NCBI GenBank assembly: GCA_019973155.2
Contig: BPQB01000109.1
Span: forward strand, 1-64,000
Length of the DNA stretch: 64,000 bases
DNA from: Phanerochaete sordida
Taxonomy: Eukaryota > Basidiomycota > Agaricomycetes > Polyporales > Phanerochaetaceae
Reading direction: 5' to 3'
Below are positions 35,311 to 46,750 of this stretch, in pieces. The translations under genes and the position numbers were made by a program. The number at the start of each line of letters is the position of its first letter. Positions within the stretch are counted from its first letter, which is position 1. The notes beneath the pieces are model-generated. The model was not told the origin of the DNA and did no database searches. It saw only the letters and a program-made list of their open reading frames with translations.

Positions 35311-37291
35311 ATGCAGTTTGGCAGCACCCTTGGTACGACCCTCATTTCTGGAACTATTGTTGCAATGTGCGTGACGTGCCAGTTTACTTGAGATTGGGCT
35401 TGACCTCTCTGCGCGTAGTTTGTACGGCACATTGAACGTGCAGTGCTATAGCTTTTACCACCATTACGGCTTGCAATCCAAGTATTTGGCGTCCATTGTA
35501 TGTGCTTTTCCCGTCATGAAGGGCTGCAATATTGACAACATGTGATAGGTCTGCCTATTATGGTACGCTCTCGGCTTTTGTGCCCTGCATCATGGAGCGT
35601 GACTGTGCGCATCATAGGATTTTCTGTACACTCCATCTCGTGTTTACAGAAATTAATATGTATCTGTACGTCCTTCGCATGTTATATGACACTGCATAGA
35701 ATCGTCGCATTGCTCACTCTACCCCGTCCCTAGCATATTTGTTTCCAACCTCGGCAATGTCGATTTAGTCGTATCAGCATCATTATGGTACGGACCAGGT
35801 TCAATCTGATCCGTTGTATGCTCAAATGGCTGATCATAATGCCATAGGCCTGTGTGGGTGAGCGGTATGATGGAGAGAGTATATTCCATAGCCTAAATGC
35901 CTGGCATTCCATGACAGGCAGGGTCCGTAGTCACTGTACGCCTGTATTGGCTATGTACTAGAACGCTCGACGAATTACTCATTGCTCCGCAGGTCACCAC
36001 GGCGCTGGTGGTACAATGGTAAGTGCGCTGGAAGGGGTTGGCTGGCGCAAAACGCTGCTCACTATCCTATCGACTCAGCTGGTACTGCAACCGTGTGTGG
36101 ATATGTATGTTCCCCACGATTCACTGTTCGCCTTCTGCTTGCTGACTGCTACTCTATAGTAAGCGATAAAAATCAGACCTTGACGTACATCCCGGTAAGC
36201 AGACGTCCCTGTCGCGTCTTTTCACTTTGATTCATTCCAGATTGACGATCGCAGATATCTATGATCGTGGTATCGTTTGGTATGCACTGTGAGCTCATGA
36301 AGTTGTGACATCGCTAAATTCGGGACATATCAGGGTTCGGCGCAGGTATGATCGCGACATAGATAGGCCTAGTGTGCGTTGCTCACTATTTCTTGTGTCG
36401 TAGCGACGTGTGCGGAAATGTAGGCGTGTCAAATATTTCTATGAGAACATAGACTTACCTGTGGACTGAAGGATTTCCAAGCACGGACAGTTCAGCGAGT
36501 TTGAGGCCATTAAAGTAAGTAATCAGAGCGATTGCTAAAACGGGGGGTTGACATCCGCGTAATCAGTGGGTAGCTCTGGTCACAGTGGCCTCTATGTCAT
36601 CAGCAGACGTTTACATAGCGACGACACTGTGCGTCTTGCTGTATAAGCACCGCAAGCACGTTCTTCCTCGGTACGCTCCAGGACAGTGGAATTTTGTAAC
36701 TTTCTAATCATGACTCCGATCTAACAGGACATCGTCGGTCTTGAACATTGTCATGATCTACACCGTGTCTACGGGACTATTGACAAGGTTTGGTGGCGAC
36801 GTTGGCGATTGTTGGGTATATTTCTCACTAAGTGCATCAGCGTGGTTTCTGTGTCATTCATCATAGCGGTAGATCTTCCCGTCATCGTGCAAGTTGCTGG
36901 TACTCACCATACCGTTAAGCTCCTTGCGCTGTCAGGTACTTGGGTGTGGGTCGGAGGTCAGTCTCTGCTATTCCCAAAGTGCGCGTAGCTTATAAAACAT
37001 AATACAGAGTATTACTTGTTCTGCGGACGTAGGTTCAATCGTGCTAACGCGCTTCGCGCTTCGAGCTTTGATTACTTACTCGTGACTGTAACAGTCTACT
37101 GCAACTCGCTGTTGGCCTGGTGCGTCTTCAGCATGCGGAAGAGCTACAACGTTTCGGCATACTAATCTGGAGACTTTTCTAGGCTCAACGCAAGAGGCTA
37201 TCTGAGAGAGAGACTCGATGTCACACGGAATATACCCACAGCTTGGCCAGGAGTCCCTCTGAGCAGTGTGAGATTTGCGGCTGCTGGGTAG
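35311..37291 (+). CDS. DUF6534-family membrane protein, gene 2
   Basis: This is the closest copy of gene 1, similar in exons, introns and promoter. It begins MQFGSTLGTTLISGTIVA and continues LYGTLNVQCYSFYHHYG. A 14-nt exon (35549-35562) again encodes VCLLW across the junction, then TLHLVFTEINMYL and IFVSNLGNVDL. Further exons give TTALVVQCWYCNRVWILS and DKNQTLTYIP, then SADVYIATTLCVLLYKHRK and TSSVLNIVMIYTVSTGLLTR. The last exon reads LNARGYLRERLDVTRN to SSVRFAAAG with TAG at 37289-37291, ending earlier than gene 1. The segment matching a gene 1 intron near 36350-36400 contains stops here, which supports it being intronic. No lesion is obvious, but not every junction was verified. Confidence 0.72.
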
Positions 37292-38148
37292 TATGTCTTC
37301 ACGGTGCGTTATTCGTCTGCGTCGAGGTGACGGAGCTGCTTACACTTCCGTATCGCATCTTGCTTCCGCAACTAGCTCAAGTACCCAATCGGCCAGCTGC
37401 ACCGTTGGTGAAAGACAGCGCGCAAGCGGCGCGCTGGGTGGAACGCCATAGCAGAGACTCTTCTAGCTCGCGTGTAAGTATTACAGTCACGGCTGCACCT
37501 CACCTGGAGCCTAGATGCCTATAAAATATCTCGCCTTGCCTGTATACAAAAATCTCTCTCGCGCGAGGTTTCTCCGTCCCTTGCGGCCATTGTTGACAGA
37601 TGTTTGCCCTTCTCCTCGAAGCGCCCAGCTCGGGCGGTGCACGAAGCTCTTGAACCCTTTCCAACCCGTCACGGCATATCAGTCACCACTCTGCACGAGG
37701 CGAACCACCGCAGATAATCTGTCTGTTGTGCTGTGCACAAAGGCCGTTCTTTCTCACATAGAGTGTACGCCCTTGTGCCACGTCGGTATATCGGTCTGCA
37801 CGTGGATGTCGTCTCTCCTCTGATTTCCATCTTCTAGGGAAAGAGAAGAACGGGCAGGCTATGCGTACCTGGGGCTAGGCCAATTAACGAACTAGGATCC
37901 TTACGCATAGAACGGTCGTGGACGCCACATGGTTCAACTTCGACATATGTTTCAAGTCCGCGGCTCTGGCCGATTTCTGAGAACAAGACCAATGTGGAAG
38001 CGGGCCTTCCGGACACTCATGCATTCCCATGCTGTCTGATTATCTGTATCATGCGCTGCGGTTTGCCGTCGAGTGTATATAGAGGGTAGGCGTGACACAG
38101 GGACGACAGGAGTTCGCGGTGACACTTCGCAAATCCTTCCTGTTCATC
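37292..38148. other. Spacer between DUF6534 genes 2 and 3
   Basis: No supported gene. It includes the second copy of the duplicated block (about 37520-37838). TATATA at 38076-38081 is a candidate TATA box 68 bp before the ATG of gene 3. The frame 37243-37524 runs on from gene 2 sequence and is probably 3' flank. Confidence 0.4.
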
Positions 38149-40203
38149 ATGCAGCTCGGCAGCACCCTTGGGGCAAACCTCGTCTGCGGTAGCATTGTCG
38201 CCATGTGCGCTGCTTCATTCCACTTCATCAGCCATGTAGCTTACATGTTCATCACAGCTTGTACGGCGCGATGTGCTTGCAATGCTACAGCTACTTCCAA
38301 CGCGCGCACAAGACTCGGTCCCGATTTCTCGGATATTCGGTTCTGCTTCTGTGGTATGTCCATTGCGCTCATATTTAGATGGGGTCCGAACTCAAACTCT
38401 TCTATCCGCAGGGCTCTAGGCACGGCTCACATGGTCTTCGTCGAGTGCGACATGTATCTGTAAGCCCACTCGTGGTCCAATACCGGTACTGATACTGACG
38501 CATACCTGGGCTTTGAAGGAATCTGGTCGCGAACTTCGGCGACGTCGAGAAAGTCCTGAACGTGACGTTTTGGTGAGTATCATGTTGAGCTATCCCGCAA
38601 TAGTACCTCTGATACATATCCAGGCCAACACCGGTGAGCATATCGCTCGTGAACTCTGCTGCTGTGGACGCTGAATCTGCTGGGACATAGGCTCTCGAAG
38701 TGATAACGGTGCGTTGAATGCGCAGCCTGGCGGCGATCTTCGAGCTTACTTGGTACTATAGCTGGTAACCACATTATTCGTTCAGAGGTACATTATACAG
38801 AACACTCACGTGCCGCATGTACTGAAGATTTTTACCAGCTGGTACTGCCACAGGCTATGGGTCTGTAAGTATAGGCTGTAGTCCACGTGTCGCTACCACT
38901 AACGGCTGATCTGCACAGTGAGCAGCAAGAATGCCCTACTGACGTACTTCCTCGTACGCGGTCTTTCCTTCCGTACATGCGTTTATGGTGACGAAACTCC
39001 TGTTACCAGATCGTTGTCATCTTCGCGTCCTTCTGTGAGTATCCCGTCAAACACACGCTTGCCCGCACAGCTGAACCTGCCTCAATCAGCTTTGGGAATG
39101 GGTGAGCAAGTCGTCATATACATCGCCGAAAGTACCGCTAAGCACGCTCCGCCGATCAGCCTCCGTCATCGAGATGTAAGTGCACGTCACCCCGGGCACA
39201 TCCGCACTCCTGATCCTCTACCCCAGCGTCATGCTGAAGAACTTCGCGAACTTCCACGCTGTCGTGGTAAGCAACAGTATTCTGTTACATCACCAGTAGT
39301 CCGCTTACACCTCAAACTGATGCAGTGGATGTCGCTGGCCTGCGTCTCGCTGACGACCTTTGCCGACTTTTACATCTCCTCAGCCCTCTGCTACTTCATT
39401 TACAAGGAGCGGAAGTATGTGAGGTCACGGTGAGTGTATCGGTCGCTATATCCTCCCTGTCACTGAGACCAATGCTGCAGAATGGGGTCGTTGCTCAATA
39501 CTATTATCGTCTACACCGTGTCGATCAACTTGATCACCGGGTGCGTCTCTCGTTACGAATATGGCAAACTGCTCTGACGCTCCTTTTTTTCAGCCTTGTG
39601 TCCGTGTCTTACATCATTACGGTAGGGCTTACCTCATCGTATCCGACGCACTATCCATGAAACTACATAGAACTTTTTACTTCCTGACACATGGGTTTAC
39701 GTGGGCGGTGAGTGGGGTATTTTGCAGCCTGTATCGAGCTGAGCTCACGGCTCTGTATCTCAGAGTATATGATATTCTGTGGTCGTAAGTTCTCATCACA
39801 TGCTAGCTGTACTCGCACAGCGGATGCTAACCCCGAGATGCCTAGTATACTGCAACTCGCTGCTGGCTTGGTACGTCGCAGAAAGTGTTCAACATCTTTC
39901 GTTGCTTGACGGCTACCTGCTTCGTAGGATCAACGCCCGCGATTCTGTACGCGAGAGGCTCGACTGCCCAACGACCGGCGTTGCGGCCACGGTGTCGCCC
40001 AGCAGTGTTATGTTCGCTCCTGCCCCTGCGTCGCGCTCACGGGTACGCTCCTCTCTCCTCCTCTGTCGACGCCTGTGAATTGACTTTGGCTGTAGTCTGT
40101 GCCCATCGATACGATCAGTATCGTCAGAGCTGAGTCTACCAGGAGCGAAAGGTCGCATGAAAATTTCGACGAGAAGTCCACGATTAGGTTTTCCGCCGTG
40201 TAG
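38149..40203 (+). CDS. DUF6534-family membrane protein, gene 3
   Basis: It begins MQLGSTLGANLVCGSIVA. Exon 2 starts LYGAMCLQCYSYFQRA and runs without a break into SVLLLW, so the intron before the 14-nt exon of genes 1, 2 and 4 is absent here. Then come ALGTAHMVFVECDMYL and NLVANFGDVEKV. After several short exons come VTTLFVQSWYCHRLWVL, SSKNALLTYFL and CVSLTTFADFYISSALCYFI, followed by VYCNSLLAW and INARDSVRERLD. A last intron (donor GTACGC near 40039) leads to a final exon rich in charged residues (RAESTRSERSHENFDEKST), stop TAG at 40201-40203. More diverged from genes 1 and 2 than they are from each other. Function unknown; membrane protein by composition. Confidence 0.72.
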
Positions 40204-40622
40204 GTCCAGAAGCGCCGCTCATTTTGTGTCTGTGGGGTCCGAAATATAGAATCAGATTTCAGGATACCTAACTGCACTTCCGCGGCAGAGAATTGTCTGC
40301 AAACCTCGATAGGACTTCATATTCCTTCAAGTTCCGGTTGTGCGGTCAATGTTTGGCTCTATTTGTTCCGCAAGGTTGGTCTCGTCCGTTTTGGGTCACG
40401 AGCAGCTTGACTTCGTCCCACATCCTCTGCGTCACCTCGACCCCGACTATATGCGCTCTTATCCCGCTCAACCGCGCCGTATTAGTTCTGATTTGTATCA
40501 TCTCAGCGCTCGCGGAACTATGTCTTCTGGAGCGACCAGCGTGGACGCGTCGGACTCGGATACGAACCGGTTCGTGTTCCCACTGTCACCTACCTTTTGC
40601 AGTGTCTCATCGCCGTGCCAAC
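40204..40622. other. Intergenic, possible upstream exon
   Basis: The downstream Ser/Pro-rich frame is open through this stretch from 40293. An alternative ATG at 40520 in another frame (MSSGATSVDASDSD) is followed by a GTTCGT..TTTTGCAG stretch near 40567-40603 that does not join in frame with the next exon. I therefore start the gene at 40623. Confidence 0.3.
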
Positions 40623-42617
40623 ATGTCCAGTGCCTCTGTCTCAAGCTCGTTAAGTGGACACTCCAGACAATACGAAGGACAAAGATACTTCTCGCACGCT
40701 CATGCTGTCGTCGAACGACGCCTCTCGCGCTTTGGCGGGCTCTTCAACATGTGCGACCGTCTCACGACCAGCCCTGATCTGATGACACCTGCTCTCTCTG
40801 TGGCAAGCCTCGACTCTCCTACACTAGAAGCGAATGGACTCCTGCCTATTGGGCGGACTTCGAGCGCGACTGGGGCCTGCAACACAACTCTTTCAAGCGG
40901 CCACGCCCAGCCGACCAACTTGGGATCGCCGGGCCTCGGCATATCTGTCTGCGACACTTCTGGATGCTCTGGGGCCGCTAGCTTGCCTCTCTCGGCTTCT
41001 GATTCCCTTGGTCAAGCTCAGCGCGACGACGCCAGCTCTGGTTCAACTCAACTTGTGCGCCCACCGGCTGTAGAACCGACTGTTCATACTACTCCTCGAC
41101 TCGATCCTGAGTACCCGTCTGTGCCACCTGGTCTCGGCTTCTCTCCGCCTTACCGTAGCTCCTCCCAGCGACTTGTCACTCCTGCTTCAACAGCTGCCGA
41201 GTCTACTGTTACATCACAGCGATCTCCCTCTGCGTTATCGTCATCTTCTCGCGATCCCTTGTTTTCTGGTGATATCACTGCGTCTTTCCTTGCATCAAGC
41301 AACTCTCCTGTATCAGCTTCGTCGTATCGCCCCGACTTCAGTTTCCTATCTTCCGCGACACCTGCAGACACCCCACCATCCACAACACCACTTTCTCCCC
41401 CCGTGACAGCTGATCAGCATACTCCCCGCCCGAGCTCGTCCGCCTTCTCCCCTCCGTCTTTCCACGCACGGGCCGACCTCGAACTCGAGCGCACTCCACG
41501 CCCCGCTCAAGTGCGAACAAGGATGCAGCCCTCGTCATCTCAGATGTTTCCGTCTACGGCTTCCCGGTCATCAGGAATGCCATGCGTGGAAGAGGAGACC
41601 ACAGGTTCCTCCCAGTCTCTCGCAAGTCAAGTGGAGTCGACCCCCTCTCTGCTTACTCTTAGCGAATTTCGAGACGACCTCGTGTCCAGTCTAGGTACGC
41701 TACCTCACCCTCTGGAATAGGCGTACGCTCTAATTCTCGTTCATTGTAACTTAGTGTGGCATACTTCAGCTCCGGAGTCCTATACAACTCCAATATCGGC
41801 GGCTTCCCTGTGTACTCCATGCAGCCCTTCCCTCAACCACCATATCCCTTCGCTCCTCAGTCTCACTACAAGCCGGGAAAAACCGCCGCTGGGGCATCCT
41901 GATGATAGCTTCGGTGAAATTGACGAGCTCAATTTGCCCTTCTCCGTCGCCAGCGTCTTCGGCGTCGTGATTGGTCCGCGAGACGACGAGAGCCCTCCGT
42001 ACAAAGGTGGATCGGGTGTGTGCGGTCTGGGCTCAGAAGACAATGACGACTCCGATGGCGATGATTTCGACTATGACGCCGAACTGGACGAGCTGCAGAG
42101 CCAGCTAGGCGAGGACTACGACGCGGATGACGAGGACGTCGTCCTCGACTTTCTGGGACCAAATCACGCGCCGACGAATGTTCGTCCCCACGAGCCTGCT
42201 GCCGAGTCACCGCCCTGGAATGCAGACCTCTCGCGCTGGAGCTGGGGCCCAGCTGGCATATCCCCCCTGCGGATACCCACCTTCCACATCGACCCACCGA
42301 CACCCGACGTTGCCTTAGATAGCGCTGGATTTCCTTCGCCGTCTCCTACCTCCCGGTCTCCCCCTCCGCTATCCTCTCCGTCCTTCGCATCCTCGACACT
42401 TATGCCTTCTGCCGTCCCGTACGGTTCCCGATCTGCGCCGCCGAGCCCCAAAGCAGACAGTCGTCCACGGTTTACGGGGCGCGAGACTGTAGTCCCGCAG
42501 ACGCAGGACGCGAAGCAAAGCCTGCCGGCCCTTGACTCGTGGGAAGAGATATGCCGCGAGGTTCGTTTTGTGTACGCCGAGCTCGGGCTTCTGGCTAGGG
42601 TCGGAACACCTCTGTAG
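40623..42617 (+). CDS. Ser/Pro-rich disordered protein, hypothetical
   Basis: Two exons (40623-41694 and 41755-42617) join in frame across a 60-bp GTACGC..TTAG intron to give 644 aa. No known domain is recognised. The N-terminal 350 residues are Ser/Thr/Pro-rich with many SP/TP sites. Exon 2 carries a strongly acidic segment (EDNDDSDGDDFDYDAELDEL, then DADDEDVVLDFL) followed by another Ser/Pro-rich part. The C-terminus ends in a short ordered-looking helix (SWEEICREVRFVYAELGLL). Composition suggests an intrinsically disordered regulatory or nuclear protein. The start codon is uncertain because the frame is open for another 330 bp upstream. Confidence 0.62.
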
Positions 42618-42982
42618 GATGTTCACGTCGTTCTTGTACGTTCTAACTGTTGTCCAGTGACCTGTTCAATGGCTTGATCAATTGTAGATGTTGTATCTAC
42701 TTTATGGATAGCCTTTGCGTTGCAGGTATTCTTCAACGTCGAGCCCCGTGCGTCTCAGACTGTCCGCGGCAGCGTGGTTGACGTGCCGCCAGACGTGGCA
42801 TGGCAGTGATTATATGATCTGAATCTTCTACGAAGCAACTTCATAACTATGGGTACACATAATGGCGATAAGCACAGCGGCCTCACTGGATGAGGCCGTT
42901 TTCAAGTGTCTCCTGAACAGCCTCATCAGCTTCGCCAGTAGGTCTGCATCTCAGATCTAACGTACCGATATCTGAGACTCGC
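42618..42982. other. Intergenic between convergent genes
   Basis: No gene. A short hairpin CGGCCTCACTGGATGAGGCCG (about 42879-42899) lies between the convergent 3' ends of the Ser/Pro-rich gene and member E; it may be a 3'-end structure. Confidence 0.35.
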
Positions 42983-44119
42983 TCACAAGGTCACGTCAGG
43001 CATCTCCATCGTGGCATTATCTCTCGACGCCCGCGCGCGGTGGTTCGCGAGATCGGGATCACAGAGGCGAGTGTACATCCCCTGGCCGAAACCGACGCGG
43101 CGATAGTACACTCGCTTCGGCGCAACACTGCCATCCTCGTACTTCGCGGCGACCTGGTCGCGATGCTGCTCGACGCCCGACTTCGAGACCAGGATTTCCT
43201 TTGTCTGTATTACGCCATTATTATCAGAACTCCACTGCGGCTTCCTGCCGTGGGCCCACCTCCTCAGGGAGCTCGCGATACCGAACAACTGCGTCCCGGA
43301 GCGCTTTCCCGCCCGTGGACTGGTACGTGCCGAGGTAGAAGCGCTTCCCGTCGGGCGCATCGACGAAGACTTCGTGCTGGCCCATCATGAAGCCGAAGAA
43401 CGACTTGCTCCACTGGCCGTCGCTCTTCAGACGGCGTTGGGGAACGAGCGTAACGAAGGAGTCGCAGGCGGTGTCGGTCCAGAAGGTCAGTTGCGACTTC
43501 AGGAGAAGCATCGAGGAAGGTCTGTGGTTTCAGGCATTGAATTAAAATTGCTTGACAAAGCATCCTTCAGCTTGCTTACTCCTGTCGTCAAGTTGTCAAG
43601 TTGGTCCTCGTGTATTTCTGGAATGTGCAAAATAAGGAGGCTCACGTTCATTGCGCTCTGGGTCTGCTTCTTGTTGACTGTTCGCAGCGGTTCCAGTGGC
43701 GTGCCCTCGTGCAATGGGAAAAGGCAGGAGAATGGAATCTCTCCCACAGGACCTCCTTCTGGTTCCACATGTCTCGCTAGGGCAAGTTCGATAATCTGCC
43801 AAAGGTGCTCACTGACCAGAGACCTCACAGACTGCCAATGGAAATAACGTACCACTGAGTCTGGACTGTCTGTGTCACGTTCATCGCAAGCATCCACACG
43901 GATCTCGCCTGCTTCGCGTAGACCCGCGAGCTCCTGCTCGAGAGACTTGATGCGACTCTGACCAACATCGCTCCTCAGTCTGCGTCTTCAACATAGACCC
44001 CAATCGCAGACTCGGGTACAAACCTCCGCAGCAGTAAGCTCTCTCGCTAGTCGTGCTACCTCTTTGCCTTGAAGGCTGACGATGTTCTGCAAGATCTCGC
44101 TCGATAGCTGAGGTGCCAT
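42983..44119 (-). CDS. Coiled-coil/FYLG family protein, member E
   Basis: The ATG at 44119 opens a 32-codon first exon with EILQNIVSLQGKEVARLARE, ending AAE before a GTTTGT donor, the family's conserved intron position. Exon 2 has SRIKSLEQELAGLREAGEIR. A large middle exon (about 43900-43530) has FHWQSVRSLVSEHLWQIIE and an uncharged linker. The core exon (about 43500-43260) reads GQHEVFVDAPDGKRFYLGTY and RYRELPEEV, and the last exon has VAPKRVYYRRVGFGQGMYTR. Stop at 42983. It lies about 22 kb from the next nearest member (D), so the family is dispersed over the window, not only tandem. The coding-free LTR element inserted about 325 bp upstream of its start codon. Function unknown. Confidence 0.66.
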
Positions 44120-44443
44120 GACCGTCCAGGACAAGATGTGCATCTCACAGCGGCGCAGTCCTTATGTGGGAGCGGTGGCCAGTCAGGACAGCCTTTGCGA
44201 TAGTGAAGCCATGAGGCAAGCGCATGCATTGGCTCTGAACTTTAAGTATGAAGTATATTTTCGCAGCGTGGTCCTCGAGGCCGCGAGTCGTCTGCGAAGG
44301 TTCGGATATTTGACTAGTCGACAGGCAGCTTGAAGACAGCAACCTTTGGATGCTAGTAATATAGCGACCTAGTTATGCCACAGACACCTTGTGCAGCTCG
44401 AGCCGCGAGATCGTCAGTCATTGACGCGTCGTTCGCCTGAGTG
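44120..44443. other. Upstream region of family member E
   Basis: No gene recognised. It holds the presumed promoter of member E and ends at the GAGTG target site of the LTR element. Confidence 0.4.
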
Positions 44444-44640
44444 TGTCAAGGGCAAGGCCGCCCCGAGAGGGTGAGAACGAAGTCTATAGCATAGGAACGA
44501 GGCTACAGAGGGCGACCGAGCCCGAGGTGAGGTAAGACTGGTGTTGGTTCGTCAAGACGAACGCGACTACGCTACGAGAACGGTAAGCTACGAGATTACG
44601 TAAGCTAGCAAGTACCTAATCGGGAATGCGAGCCGTTACA
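44444..44640 (-). repeat. 3' LTR (minus orientation) of coding-free element
   Basis: 197 bp, identical to 46211-46407. Ends on the plus strand: TGTCAAGGGC..GAGCCGTTACA. Confidence 0.94.
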
Positions 44641-44657
44641 GTATCTCCCTTTTTTCC
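44641..44657 (-). other. Polypurine tract of coding-free element
   Basis: Minus-strand GGAAAAAAGGGAGATAC adjoins the LTR and sets the orientation. Confidence 0.75.
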
Positions 44658-46195
44658 AGCTGATGAGCAAGGGAGGGATGAGCGAGCGAAGCAGCTACTA
44701 GGGATAAGATCGTGAGGGTCGAGACGGAGCAAGGGAACGAGTACGAAAGGCAAAGGAAACATGTACGTAGTGCAGGGGACGTCATGATCGAAACTAAGGG
44801 GGAGCAAAACGAGGTGGCGAGATGATGAGGACAAGGGCAAAACCAAGCGCGTGAGATGGTGACGAAAGCCTGTGAGGAGGCAGGGTGTCCGGGGACAAAG
44901 GTGAGCATGGTGCGCTGCAGCGCAGACCATGTCGAGACGAGTTCGAGGGGTGCGAGAGGTCGCATCACGACCGAAGCCATGACCGACGGAGACGAGGTGC
45001 GCGAGGTGTGCGTACGAGCACGCAGCGTGACGAGTGTCGTGAAGGGGTGGCGTAGACCGAAGCCTAGCCCGAGGATCGAGGGTCGAGGGTCGAGGATGCA
45101 CTGGGAGCGAATGTGAAGTGGCGAGGAGTCCGCAGAGGACAAAGCGTGACGACGAGGGAGGGGTTCGAGACCGGCAATGAGGCCAGTTATGCGGAGACGA
45201 GGGGATGTGGTATGATGTTCGAGGGATGGCGGAGGCGTCGAGGACGGGGAATGTCGATGAGGATGTGCCGGGGGTGCTTGAAAAGCGTCGAAAAAAGGTC
45301 TTGAAGAACGGCGTAAAAAGCCGCGAAAAATTCGCAAACCACGAGCGGAGCTCGAGCAAGCGTCGAGGACGCTTGCAGGAGACGCTACGCGTCGACGAGA
45401 GCGCACCTCCGCACACCTCTTGGGAAGCTGGCGGGTGTGCGGGGTGTCTGCTCGCTCGAGAGTGCGCGCGCGTCCGCACCGCTCTTCGCAAGACTGCGAG
45501 CGGATGCGGAGCGCTTGCTCCATACACGACAGCCCTTGCGAGCTACGGGCTGTTGGTCTTCTTCTTCCAAAGGTCGCGTGCGCGACCACCGAGGGGACGC
45601 ACGTCCTCGCTCGCTCTTCGACTGACGTCTACGAGCTTGCGGGACGGCGCTGCTCGTGCGAGCCGGTCCTTCGAGGACTCTGGACCCGGCTCGACTTCTC
45701 CAAGTGGGTGCGCACCTGTCCTTTCACCTCCGTTCAGCCCATCTCCGCACCCTCAAAGGCTCCTCGTCCCCTCGTCCCCTATCCCCCTTTTTTCCGCCGA
45801 GGCCTCGCGAGTGGAGTGAAGCGAGACGCAGGCGCCTCGAAAAAACGCGAGTAGGCGAGCTTGAAAACTCGAGGGACTGGATGTGGGGTTGAGGATGACG
45901 ATTAGAGTGAAGGAACAGGGAGGGTGGGTGGGCCATGATGCGAGGGGAATCGTGCTGGCTCGAGGGAGGTGCCGCGGCAGGTGGTGACGGCGGCGCCTAG
46001 CCTAGCAACGGGAGGCTGGACAAGTGCGCAGGGCGTGTAGCCCTGCGGGAGCGAGCGGTGAGCGAGGGGGAAGTGTCTTGAGCAACTCTGTTGAGAGTCT
46101 GCAATGCTGGCAGTCGAGGGGAAGCGTGGCTGCCAGCGGGAGGAAGCCGACGAAGGACGAAAAAGAGCGAAAAAAGCGAAAAGACGTCCGAAGTT

Positions 46196-46207
46196 GGGGA
46201 CGAACCA
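46196..46207 (-). other. Candidate primer-binding site of coding-free element
   Basis: Minus-strand TGGTTCGTCCCC begins with TGG, complementary to a tRNA CCA end, 3 nt from the LTR. The tRNA is not identified. Confidence 0.55.
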
Positions 46208-46210
46208 ATC

Positions 46211-46407
46211 TGTCAAGGGCAAGGCCGCCCCGAGAGGGTGAGAACGAAGTCTATAGCATAGGAACGAGGCTACAGAGGGCGACCGAGCCCGAGGTGAGGT
46301 AAGACTGGTGTTGGTTCGTCAAGACGAACGCGACTACGCTACGAGAACGGTAAGCTACGAGATTACGTAAGCTAGCAAGTACCTAATCGGGAATGCGAGC
46401 CGTTACA
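46211..46407 (-). repeat. 5' LTR (minus orientation) of coding-free element
   Basis: 197 bp, identical to 44444-44640; flanked on the right by GAGTG. Confidence 0.94.
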
Positions 46408-46412
46408 GAGTG

Positions 46413-46750
46413 CTTGACCCGTCGGCCGCAGTGGTGTTGAAGGAGAGGCCTGCCATCGAATGAACCCGTCTTCAGCGATAGAGTAAAAAATTGTTCGATC
46501 GTTCAAGACGAGAGTCGTGCACGAGTAGTTAGAATCTGTAGCCAGAAGACTTTGAGTGACATGAAAGTAAAAGGCCAGGTTCGATGAAGCAGGCTGATGT
46601 GACCAAATGAAGCAGTTAGCAGATAAGACGAAGGTGCATTGTTGATAAGATAAGAACGGGTACGTCAGAGCGCGTCTTCGGTTCCCGGACTTGCACTTGA
46701 CTCTCATTCTCAAATCATCTCTGCCAAACTTCGCAGGGGGCAAAGCAGTC
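46413..46750. other. Promoter region of TCF25/RQC1
   Basis: No gene seen. The LTR element lies immediately upstream, so about 340 bp of native promoter remain before the ATG at 46751. Confidence 0.4.

Larger units (their letters stand above)
44444..46407 (-). mobile_element. Coding-free LTR element (TRIM/LARD type), 1,964 bp, GAGTG target duplication
   Basis: Two 197-bp direct repeats (44444-44640 and 46211-46407) are identical as far as I can read. On the minus strand they run TGTAACGG..CCTTGACA. GAGTG occurs directly outside both ends (44439-44443 and 46408-46412). Orientation is minus: a polypurine tract GGAAAAAAGGGAGATAC (44641-44657) precedes the minus-strand 3' LTR. TGGTTCGTCCCC (46196-46207), which could pair with a tRNA 3' end in CCA, starts 3 nt inside the minus-strand 5' LTR. 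No gag or pol motif is present in the 1,570-bp interior, so it must move in trans. Confidence 0.93.

Noticed and set aside
45060..45100. GAGGGTCGAGG short repeats inside the LTR element, considered as a satellite
   Set aside because: Only two or three imperfect units, lying inside the element's interior.
44616..45589. Two overlapping minus-strand frames of 303 and 317 aa inside the coding-free LTR element, considered as gag
   Set aside because: They overlap each other in different frames, are Ser/Pro/Arg/His-rich and show no zinc knuckle, protease, RT or gag-like pattern.
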